A stretch of DNA of 64,000 nt from Oceanipulchritudo coccoides (GTDB taxonomy: Bacteria > Verrucomicrobiota > Verrucomicrobiia > Opitutales > Oceanipulchritudinaceae): positions 1,193,531-1,257,530 of the forward strand of contig NZ_JAAGNX010000001.1 in NCBI RefSeq assembly GCF_010500615.1. Reading direction: 5' to 3'. The notes beneath the pieces were generated by a model that had not been told where the DNA came from, did no database searches, and was given only the letters and a program-made list of their open reading frames with translations. The stretch's first letter is position 1. Each line of letters begins with the position of its first letter. The position numbers were made by a program, and so were the translations under genes. Shown piece after piece: positions 35,419 through 42,666 of the stretch.

Positions 35419-35877
35419 ATGAGGTGCTTTTACTGTGATTAAGTATCTCCTAGAACACAAAATCGGGTGAATAGACGTTACGGGTTATTCGGCTACTAGG
35501 ATAGGAGGGTTAACTTGCCTGATTTCTATTCATTTGCTGAAATCCCCCATTATCACAAATGCGAAAATACGAAATCTTTGGCGAGATTCCGCAGTCTCCT
35601 TGGGAGTCCGACCTACAGGCAAGCCATACCCGACGGCACGCCAGATACACACACCGGACGTGAAAAAATACTACTTGAACAGCTTCTCGGTTACCAATGG
35701 TCACGCACCGTTTCTTACTCAGCCGGATAGCGGAGGCCTTCGCCACAAATATACGAAAAGAGGGGATCAAGATCGTCGTCGAGGCGGATTAACCTCCTGA
35801 AGCCCGCTTCGAGGGGGAATGTTTCAGCCGTAGATATCGTATTGCCTTGCCGCGCCTGTTTTGGCAACTTCGGGGGC
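35419..35877. other. 459-base intergenic stretch, no gene recognised
   Basis: Short open frames exist on both strands, but none has a recognisable motif, a plausible start context or neighbours suggesting translation. The part near 35419-35520 should hold the promoter of the minus-strand secreted protein. The rest separates the glycan locus from the envelope cluster and may contain decayed sequence. Confidence 0.4.
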
Positions 35878-36786
35878 ATGACAAAGCGTCTGGTCATTTG
35901 GCGGCTGATTGACGGCAAGCCCGGTCACGAAAACCAGAGTGGGGGACTGGTCAATGCCCTTGCCCGACTGATCAACCTGGAGTGTATTGATGTACCGGTA
36001 AACCGGCCCCGTCCCAAATGTAGTCGTCCCGACATTATAATCGCTGCCGGACACCAAACTCATTGGAAGTTGTTGCGTTGGTCGATACTCCACCGGGCCA
36101 AGTCGGTTGTCCTGATGAAGCCAAGCCTGCCGATGGGACTTTTTGATCTCTGCCTTGTTCCCGAGCATGACTTGAAGGAAGGCTTTTCCCAACGAAAGAA
36201 CCTGATCCCAACAAAGGGTGTCCTGAATAGCGTTCGTCCGGGAAAAAAGACCCAGCCGCCCACAGGGTTGATCCTGATCGGGGGCGTTTCAAAGGAGTAT
36301 GATTGGGATGGTGAAACCCTGAAGAAGGCGATTGAGACGGTAGTCCGTGAGAATCCCTCGATTAATTGGCTGGTCACGGATTCACGCCGCACACAGGGGG
36401 GATTTCTCCTCTCCCTCGACGGTCGGATTACCAAGTATCCACATAAGAAGACTGCCCACGGATGGCTTCCTGAAAAACTGGCCTCCGCATCCAAGTGTTG
36501 GGTGACCGAGGACAGTGTATCGATGATTTACGAGGCCCTCTCAAGCGGGGCCCAAGTGGGACTGTTGCCCATGTCCCGGAAAGGCAAACCTGGCCGTGTC
36601 GCCCGTGGCATTGAGCAGCTTGTCGAATCTGGATGGGTTAGCCGTTTCGGACAGGTTAAGCCCGTCTCTTCAATACAGGAGGACAAGGCTGTCTTGCGCG
36701 AGGCCGACCGTTGTGCTGAGCTACTAGTGAAACAATTCGAACTTCCTGAAAAATCCGACAAGCATGATTATCAGCCATCGCCATAA
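35878..36786 (+). CDS. ELM1/DUF1022-family protein
   Basis: A 302-residue protein from ATG 35878. It matches the ELM1-like family (mitochondrial fission protein ELM1 in plants, bacterial homologues near envelope genes): VIWRLIDGKPGHENQSGGLV at the start, then PDIIIAAGHQTHWKLL, LILIGGVSKEYDWDGETL, INWLVTDSRRT and VTEDSVSMIYEALSSGAQVG. The fold is that of a GT-B-type glycosyltransferase, and the final E-D-S-x-S-M-x-x-E-A motif looks like a nucleotide-sugar site. The role is probably in lipid-A or surface-glycan modification, by context. Its end overlaps the next gene by 23 bases. Confidence 0.75.
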   Translation: MTKRLVIWRLIDGKPGHENQSGGLVNALARLINLECIDVPVNRPRPKCSRPDIIIAAGHQTHWKLLRWSILHRAKSVVLMKPSLPMGLFDLCLVPEHDLKEGFSQRKNLIPTKGVLNSVRPGKKTQPPTGLILIGGVSKEYDWDGETLKKAIETVVRENPSINWLVTDSRRTQGGFLLSLDGRITKYPHKKTAHGWLPEKLASASKCWVTEDSVSMIYEALSSGAQVGLLPMSRKGKPGRVARGIEQLVESGWVSRFGQVKPVSSIQEDKAVLREADRCAELLVKQFELPEKSDKHDYQPSP

Positions 36787-37456
36787 ATTCATCTTCATCA
36801 AGACACACAAGACGGCTGGAAGCAGCTTGGAAATGGGGCTCGGCGCCCTGTGCGGCCCGGATGACATTATCAGTTCGATGGAGACAAATGATGATTCGGG
36901 AATACCACGGAACTATCACGGGACCAGTTTTCTTGGGCGCCTGTATGCAAAATCGAAGTTTACCCGGAAACTGATCAATCGACATTCAAGGCTTGTGGAA
37001 CCATGGTACTACGAGCATATGCCGGCATGGAGAATTCGTGAACAGGTTGGTGAGGATGTATGGAATTCCTACTACAAATTTTGCTTTGAGAGAAATCCTT
37101 GGGACAAAGTGGTCTCCTATTATCTGTGGAAAAAGCATGGACAGGATAAACCGCTTCCGGAGTTTGAAGAATATGTGCTGACCAAGACACATCGCCTGCC
37201 CATGGATGGTGGACTGTATTGCGATGATTCGGGGGATTGTCTGGTGGACCGGATTTATGACTTTCATAATCTCATGTACGAGGTCTCGTCGCTCTACAAG
37301 CGGCTGGGGCTGCCCTTTGATGGTCGTCTTCCGCGTGAGAAGACTGATATCAAGCTGGACCGGAAACCTTACCAGGAATATTACACGGACAAGACCCGTG
37401 ATAAGGTGGCGGAAGTGTTCAGTCGGGAGATCAAGCTCCTGAATTATACTTTCTAA
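36764..37456 (+). CDS. sulfotransferase family protein
   Basis: A 230-residue protein with the PAPS-binding 5' phosphosulfate loop FIFIKTHKTAGSSLEMGL at the N-terminus and the 3' phosphate motif CFERNPWDKVVSYYLWKKH in the middle, both diagnostic of sulfotransferases. It would transfer sulfate from PAPS to a carbohydrate, probably a surface glycan of the cell itself. The start lies inside the end of the ELM1-like gene (23-base overlap), so the two are likely translated together. It is of interest next to a sulfatase-rich locus, as the bacterium may both make and degrade sulfated glycans. Confidence 0.85.
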   Translation: MIISHRHKFIFIKTHKTAGSSLEMGLGALCGPDDIISSMETNDDSGIPRNYHGTSFLGRLYAKSKFTRKLINRHSRLVEPWYYEHMPAWRIREQVGEDVWNSYYKFCFERNPWDKVVSYYLWKKHGQDKPLPEFEEYVLTKTHRLPMDGGLYCDDSGDCLVDRIYDFHNLMYEVSSLYKRLGLPFDGRLPREKTDIKLDRKPYQEYYTDKTRDKVAEVFSREIKLLNYTF

Positions 37457-37481
37457 AACAAGGGATTTTGGGAGGGGCAGT

Positions 37482-38243
37482 CTAGACCCGGGCAATGACA
37501 ATCATGTCCTTGAAGCCGACTCCCGGTTCACGGATTTCCTCAGGAAAGTCGTCCTTCATCTCTCCCTCGACAACAATGCGGTTCATCAGTTGGTACTCGG
37601 CGGGATAGCGGTCACCCTTTAGCAGGTCGAGTGAGGTAAAGCGCTCCCGCAACATGTCGAGCAGGTCGACCCCGATCTCCCGGGCCCGCTCGTTGATGAT
37701 CTTCCCGAACTCAACCGTTTTTTCATGTGTGAAGATCTCGGCAACGACCGCTGCGCCGCCCGGCTTGAGAATCCGGCGGAGCTCATTCAGGCAGGGCTCC
37801 AGAAGCGGCGGTTCAGTCAGGACGCGCGAGATGACAACCCAGTCATAGGTGGCATCGGGAAAGGACATGTTTTGCAGGTCCTCCTTGTGATCAACCCCTT
37901 TCATGAACAGGTCAGCTGTTTCGTATCCACCAAACAAGGACTTCAATTGATCGCCGAGGCAGTCTTCCGGGGCGATGTGCAGGACAGTTTTTTTCTTGAA
38001 GTTTTCCGTCTTCGCAAGGTCGTTCATGACCAGATGAATCAGGCGATGACGTTCTGTCGAACCGCAGCCGAGACATTTGGAATCAGTCCGGATGGTTCGC
38101 GGTTCGGGCCGGACAAATTTGTCTTTGAACGGCCCCTTGTATCCACAAATTGGACAGGTGTACGGGGTGCGTGACGAATTGAATAACTTGTACCAAGCCG
38201 GGCGAACCAGCTGCTTAATTTTTTCCGACCAACGGCTTCTCAT
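37482..38243 (-). CDS. zinc-ribbon SAM-dependent methyltransferase
   Basis: A 253-residue protein. The N-terminal 65 residues form a zinc ribbon: YTCPICGYKGPF and CLGCGSTERHRLIHL. The class I methyltransferase domain follows, with KKTVLHIAPEDCLGDQL as the SAM loop and YDWVVISRVLTEPP then LRRILKPGGAAVVAEIF. The substrate is unknown; proteins of this layout are often found in surface-polysaccharide clusters. It converges with the sulfotransferase gene (25-base gap). A basic N-terminus (KIKQLVRPAWYKLF) might associate with the membrane. Confidence 0.8.
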   Translation of the reverse strand: MRSRWSEKIKQLVRPAWYKLFNSSRTPYTCPICGYKGPFKDKFVRPEPRTIRTDSKCLGCGSTERHRLIHLVMNDLAKTENFKKKTVLHIAPEDCLGDQLKSLFGGYETADLFMKGVDHKEDLQNMSFPDATYDWVVISRVLTEPPLLEPCLNELRRILKPGGAAVVAEIFTHEKTVEFGKIINERAREIGVDLLDMLRERFTSLDLLKGDRYPAEYQLMNRIVVEGEMKDDFPEEIREPGVGFKDMIVIARV

Positions 38244-38301
38244 GGCTTTCCTTTAAATTGTGGGTACTCAAGGGATTAATTAATTAGATTTGTATAAGGG
38301 A

Positions 38302-39027
38302 TTATCGGTGGCGCAACAAGCCCTGATCCCAAGTGCTTTCCTGTCGCATCTTTTCTGATACTCCGCCGGATTTCCAGAATGCCTCGAATCGGGGCCACGC
38401 TGTGCTAATTCGTTTCTGGACCTTTTTTCTGCCGAGGTGACTGCTCCAACGGGCGAGGGGCAGCCATGCTGGATCGCCCACACCGTCAATCAGGTACAGT
38501 TTCCACGCCCCGCCAGCGAGGTGACGGGCGACGAGGTTATGATCATGCAGGTTGCGAGTCAGGACCCTGTTCTCCAACAGGAACGCTGCAAATTCATCAA
38601 AAGCCTGCCTGAACTGATCCGGCTCAAAACCCGCGGTAAAGAGCTCGCGCAGGGACCGGCTGATCTTTCCATCAGCGTCCCGCATGAGGTCGAGGACCAG
38701 TCCGGGTCCTTCATCCGTGGCTTCGTAGCCGTAGCATTTTGGCAAATGCTCGCGCATTTTTAGACCGATCCGGTTTTCTATTCGCTCAAGGACAATGCGT
38801 TCCTCCTCATTGTTATCATGTTCACGCCGGATGGCTGACGGGATCAACTTGCTCTTCTTGTGGCGCCGGGTCCGCTTGTCATCGCGCCTCAGGACCTTCA
38901 CACACTTGGACGGGTCCGAAGGATGGACATAGCATTTGCGACGACCGCCCACACCGAACGGTTCGAGGCCCTTCAGGGTGAGAAGGGTCGCCGATTGGTC
39001 CGGGGATTGCTGGGCTGTTTTGTCCAT
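38302..39027 (-). CDS. YrbL-like kinase-fold protein
   Basis: A 241-residue protein from the ATG at 39027, chosen because the longer frame to 39141 runs into the divergent deacetylase gene and its extra residues look non-coding. It matches the PhoP-regulated YrbL family: FGVGGRRKCYVHPSDPSKCV, KVLRRDDKRTRRHKKS, HLPKCYGYEATDEGPGLVLD and LTRNLHDHNLVARHL, ending in LYLIDGVGDPAWLPLARW. The His-x-x-Asn and Asp-Gly motifs are those of a protein-kinase-like or sugar-kinase fold. It may phosphorylate a lipopolysaccharide sugar; the function is not established for the family. Confidence 0.8.
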   Translation of the reverse strand: MDKTAQQSPDQSATLLTLKGLEPFGVGGRRKCYVHPSDPSKCVKVLRRDDKRTRRHKKSKLIPSAIRREHDNNEEERIVLERIENRIGLKMREHLPKCYGYEATDEGPGLVLDLMRDADGKISRSLRELFTAGFEPDQFRQAFDEFAAFLLENRVLTRNLHDHNLVARHLAGGAWKLYLIDGVGDPAWLPLARWSSHLGRKKVQKRISTAWPRFEAFWKSGGVSEKMRQESTWDQGLLRHR

Positions 39028-39140
39028 TAATTCAGTGGGGAGGCTATCCAATTGGCTGGGAATGCGGCAAGGAATTAAGGATGATCCAACTTGTTCCGGT
39101 TGCCATTTTTGTGAGTACCCGCTTACCTGTTCGCGAATCA

Positions 39141-39938
39141 ATGCCCATTTTATTCCAGAGAACTGTTAAGTCACCCCAGAAGCCACGTGTCCTGATGTAC
39201 CACATGGTGAGGGAACATATTCCTAAGGCTCGCTTCAATAAGATGCGTGTGCCGCCGGAGGATTTTGTCTGGCAGATGAAATGGCTCAAGGAGGACGGAT
39301 GGCAGTTTCTTTCGACTCGTGATCTTTTCGGGCAATGGGGTAAGTGGCCGGAAAAGTCGGTTGCTGTCACATTCGATGACGGTTTTGAGGACAATTACAG
39401 GAACGCCTTTCCCGTGCTCAAGGAGCTTGGCATTCCCTTCACGCTTTATCTGGTGAACAACCGCCATGACAAAGACTGGTCGACGAATAAAAAGAGCCAC
39501 CATTCCGGAGGTGAATTGAAGGAGGAACCCAAGTTATCCGATTCACAGGTGAATGAGATGTTGGAATCAGGGTTGCTCGAGTTGGGTGGGCATACCATCG
39601 ATCATGTGAATCTACTCAAAGAGGACACCGAGTCACAGGTGGAGCAAATTGTCGGGTGTGCACGCAGACTAAGTGAGACCCACCATGTGGAGGTGCCGAC
39701 ATTTTGTTATCCCTTCGGTCTGTTTGATGAGGAATCCCTTCGAATCGTCAAAGGGGCTTCCTATGTGGGAGCGTTCACCGTTGAGGAATCGTTTGTTGAT
39801 CCGGCATCGGATCCTTTTGACACCGGGCGACTGAAAGTCAGCGGGAAAATGAGCCGAAGGCAATTTCGCCGGATGCTGCTCACCGGCAAGCGCAAGTTGT
39901 TTTCCCGAGGCCGGTCCTCAGCGGGATTGGGCCGCTAA
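39141..39938 (+). CDS. polysaccharide deacetylase (CE4/NodB-type)
   Basis: A 265-residue protein from ATG 39141. It has the NodB fold signature: PRVLMYHMVREHIPKARFNK, VAVTFDDGFEDNYRNAFPVL (the catalytic and metal Asp pair), LELGGHTIDHVNL (metal His residues) and TFCYPFGLFDEESLRIVK. Such enzymes remove N- or O-acetyl groups from chitin-like or surface polysaccharides using a divalent metal. No signal peptide is obvious, so it may act on a lipid-linked precursor at the membrane. It is divergent from the YrbL-like gene and overlaps the GT4 gene tail to tail by 21 bases. Confidence 0.88.
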   Translation: MPILFQRTVKSPQKPRVLMYHMVREHIPKARFNKMRVPPEDFVWQMKWLKEDGWQFLSTRDLFGQWGKWPEKSVAVTFDDGFEDNYRNAFPVLKELGIPFTLYLVNNRHDKDWSTNKKSHHSGGELKEEPKLSDSQVNEMLESGLLELGGHTIDHVNLLKEDTESQVEQIVGCARRLSETHHVEVPTFCYPFGLFDEESLRIVKGASYVGAFTVEESFVDPASDPFDTGRLKVSGKMSRRQFRRMLLTGKRKLFSRGRSSAGLGR

Positions 39939-41030
39939 TTCCTTGTAGCATTCAAGTGTCTCCCGCTGCATGGCCTCAAGTGTGAAAGGACGCTCATTGG
40001 AAATGGAAGGGAAACCATTATCGAGCCAATCAATGATCAACTGAGTAAGCTTCTCCCTGTCGCCGAACGGGACCCGACCTTCCGGAAACATTGCCTGGAG
40101 TATCTCCCCGACACCTCCGTGCTCGTAGCCGATCACGGGCGTTGAAAGGCAGAGGGCTTCCAATGTCGTGCGGCCGAATGATTCGGGCTGGGTCGTGAGG
40201 GACAGGACGATATCCGATAATCCCAGAACCTCCCGCAAATCTGACCGGTGTCCGGTGATAGTAATGTGGTCGGCTAGGCCGGCCTTCTTGATCTCTTCCC
40301 TGATTTCATCCAGGTAAGCCTGCTTCTTCTCGTGCGCCCCGCCGGCAATGATCCCGTGGATACGAGGATTAACAGAAACAAGGGACTGGATGATTTGTAT
40401 GAAATCGGCATGCCCCTTTAGCCGGGTCACCCGGCCGGGTAGGGTGATCAGGATTTTATTTGCCGTTTCTGGATAAGCTTGATGCCACTTGGTTCTCCAC
40501 TCTTGGGAGGGCTGAAAATCGTTGGGGTAGTCACCCGGATCCACACCACGGTGGACCACCCGGATCTTTGAGGGATCCGTTTCAGGATAGTTTGTCAGGA
40601 CGAACTGCCGGCAACTATCCGAGACTGTAATCACCAGCTCCCCACGTGTCATGATTCTTGAATACGCGTTAACCGAGTTGAATCCGTGAACGGTCGTGAC
40701 CAGACGGGGGCGGGTTGTCCGGTCCATTCGTCGCCATGCCAGCCAGGTGATCCAGGCAGGTAAACGGGAACGCACATGAATGATATCGGGGGATTCATCC
40801 TCGAATACCTTCCTCAGCACCTTGACCTGGCTGAGCGAAAGAAGGGATTTCTTATGCACGGGCAGGGTGATGTGGCGTGAGCCGTCCTCAACAAGCGATT
40901 TGACGAGCTTGCCCCCGTTGGAAATTACTACCGACTCATGCCCCTGTTCCACCAGATAACGCCCGATTTCCAGGGTGCCGCGTTCAACACCGCCGGAATT
41001 CAGCTCGGGGAGTATCTGGATGATCTTCAT
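39918..41030 (-). CDS. glycosyltransferase family 4
   Basis: A 370-residue GT-B fold enzyme. The N-terminal domain begins MKIIQILPELNSGGVERGTL, with SPDIIHVRSRLPAWITWL and LVTTVHGFNSVNAYS. The C-terminal donor domain contains ILITLPGRVTRLKGHADFIQ, HGIIAGGAHEKKQAYL and SLTTQPESFGRTTLEALCLS, the E-x7-E motif of GT4 enzymes, followed by PVIGYEHGGVGEIL. It transfers a sugar from a nucleotide donor, retaining configuration, most likely in lipopolysaccharide core or capsule synthesis given the neighbours. Cytoplasmic face of the inner membrane. Confidence 0.9.
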   Translation of the reverse strand: MKIIQILPELNSGGVERGTLEIGRYLVEQGHESVVISNGGKLVKSLVEDGSRHITLPVHKKSLLSLSQVKVLRKVFEDESPDIIHVRSRLPAWITWLAWRRMDRTTRPRLVTTVHGFNSVNAYSRIMTRGELVITVSDSCRQFVLTNYPETDPSKIRVVHRGVDPGDYPNDFQPSQEWRTKWHQAYPETANKILITLPGRVTRLKGHADFIQIIQSLVSVNPRIHGIIAGGAHEKKQAYLDEIREEIKKAGLADHITITGHRSDLREVLGLSDIVLSLTTQPESFGRTTLEALCLSTPVIGYEHGGVGEILQAMFPEGRVPFGDREKLTQLIIDWLDNGFPSISNERPFTLEAMQRETLECYKELAAQSR

Positions 41031-41154
41031 TTCACGTCTTCAAGGGCAAACCGTCAGCACAGAGCTGGCTGAGTATTGGAGATCAGGATTAACCGGATAT
41101 CCCGTGCCCTCAAGACTTTTGAATCCGTCTTTGGGAAGATTAGCGTGAAAGCCC

Positions 41155-42489
41155 TTAACGGCCGGATGCCCGACCACGGCTCTTGTGCTTGAAGTGCCCG
41201 CCACCGCGAGGAGCGGGATGACGGCCGCTTCTGCCGAATGGCTTTCTCTTGCCAAAGAACTTCTTGCCTCCGCCTTGACCACCGCCACCGCCGAATGGAC
41301 GCTTGCTGTGGTGTGTTGAGCGATCGGCTGCCTGCGGATCGTGGAAAGGATGATTCACATCCACCTCAATCTTCTTACCAATGTACTTTTCGATCTGGGC
41401 AAGTAATCCCACATCATTACCGGTACAGAAACTCACGGCGTTGCCTTCGGCTTCCGCGCGTGCGGTGCGCCCGATCCGATGAACGTAGCTGTCTGCCATT
41501 TCCGGCAGGTCGAAGTTCACCACGAGAGAAATTGAGCGTACATCAATTCCGCGAGCGGCTACATCTGTCGCCACAAGGATCGGAACCTTGCCTGAACGGA
41601 ATCCGTCCAGTGCTCGCTGGCGAGCGCCTTGGGATTTGTCGCCATGGATGGCGTCGCTACGGAAACCGTGCTTGTTGAGTTGCTTGGAAAGTTTTTCCGT
41701 TCCGTACTTCGTGCGGCAGAAAATAATGGTTGAGTGATGTCCGGAGCGATCGCCCTGTCCGCGCAAATATGCCTGAAGCAGCGGCATCTTGTTTTCCTGC
41801 TTCACGAAGCAAACCTCTTGTAGGATATTTTCCACTACAGGCTTGTCAGGTGTAACAGTAATGCGAACCGGATCCTCGACAAAGTCCTTGGCGATGCGCT
41901 CCACATCACGGCTCAAGGTGGCGGAAAAGAGGGCAGTCTTTCGGTGGCCCGGCATTTCCTTGGCGATACGGCGCACATCGTGGACAAAGCCCATATCGAG
42001 CATGCGGTCAACTTCGTCCAATACAAGGAATTCAACTCCGCTGAGGTCGATATGCCCCTGATCCATCAGGTCAAGCAATCGTCCGGGCGTCGCAACAAGG
42101 ATATCCACACCCCGGGCGAGAGCTCGGGTCTGGGGATGCTGGCTGACGCCACCATAGACAAGCGCGTGGCGCAAGCGGATGTTTCTTCCGTATGTGTTAA
42201 AGCTCTTGCCGACCTGGACGGCGAGTTCACGCGTCGGGGTCAAGACAAGGGTCCGCGCCATGCCGCGTCGCAATCCCTTCGGATTGGCCGCAATATGATT
42301 CAGGATCGGCAGGGCAAAAGCCGCTGTCTTACCTGTGCCTGTCTGGGCGCAACCAATGATGTCGCGTCCTTCAAGCTGGGCGGGGATGGCCTGCGCCTGG
42401 ATAGGCGTCGGAACCGTGTATTTCTCTTCACGCAATGCGCGTTGAATGGGCTCTGCCAATGGCAGATCCGCGAATGTAATAGATGACAT
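41155..42489 (-). CDS. DEAD-box-family RNA helicase (RhlE-like, DEVD motif)
   Basis: A 444-residue RNA helicase from ATG 42489 (42513 also possible). All family motifs are present in order: the Q motif PTPIQAQAIP, ATP loop AQTGTGKTAAF, PTRELAVQ, GVDILVATPGRLLDL, motif II LVLDEVDRMLDMGF, LFSATLSRDVE, and C-terminal VATDVAARGIDV and YVHRIGRTARA. Motif II is DEVD instead of DEAD. The C-terminus is a basic Gly/Lys/Arg-rich tail (FGGGGGQGGGKKFFGKRKPF), typical of RhlE-type proteins that bind ribosomal or degradosome RNA. Its role in cold adaptation or ribosome assembly is known only from relatives. Confidence 0.92.
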   Translation of the reverse strand: MSSITFADLPLAEPIQRALREEKYTVPTPIQAQAIPAQLEGRDIIGCAQTGTGKTAAFALPILNHIAANPKGLRRGMARTLVLTPTRELAVQVGKSFNTYGRNIRLRHALVYGGVSQHPQTRALARGVDILVATPGRLLDLMDQGHIDLSGVEFLVLDEVDRMLDMGFVHDVRRIAKEMPGHRKTALFSATLSRDVERIAKDFVEDPVRITVTPDKPVVENILQEVCFVKQENKMPLLQAYLRGQGDRSGHHSTIIFCRTKYGTEKLSKQLNKHGFRSDAIHGDKSQGARQRALDGFRSGKVPILVATDVAARGIDVRSISLVVNFDLPEMADSYVHRIGRTARAEAEGNAVSFCTGNDVGLLAQIEKYIGKKIEVDVNHPFHDPQAADRSTHHSKRPFGGGGGQGGGKKFFGKRKPFGRSGRHPAPRGGGHFKHKSRGRASGR

Positions 42490-42666
42490 GTATTTTTTAA
42501 GACCGTTAATCAATCAGGCTACCAGAACATGGGCCATGACCGGTCTCCCCTGCAGGACTTGCCTGCGCGAAGGGCGTGACACTCCTGAATCTGGATGGGC
42601 TGGCAAGCACTAAATCGAATTATCTTTGGATTGTGCGGATGCTTTTCATGTATTTAATCACATTTA

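Noticed and set aside
35515-35800. Short overlapping frames in the spacer before the ELM1-like gene
   Set aside because: No motif, no coding pattern and several equal alternatives in different frames.
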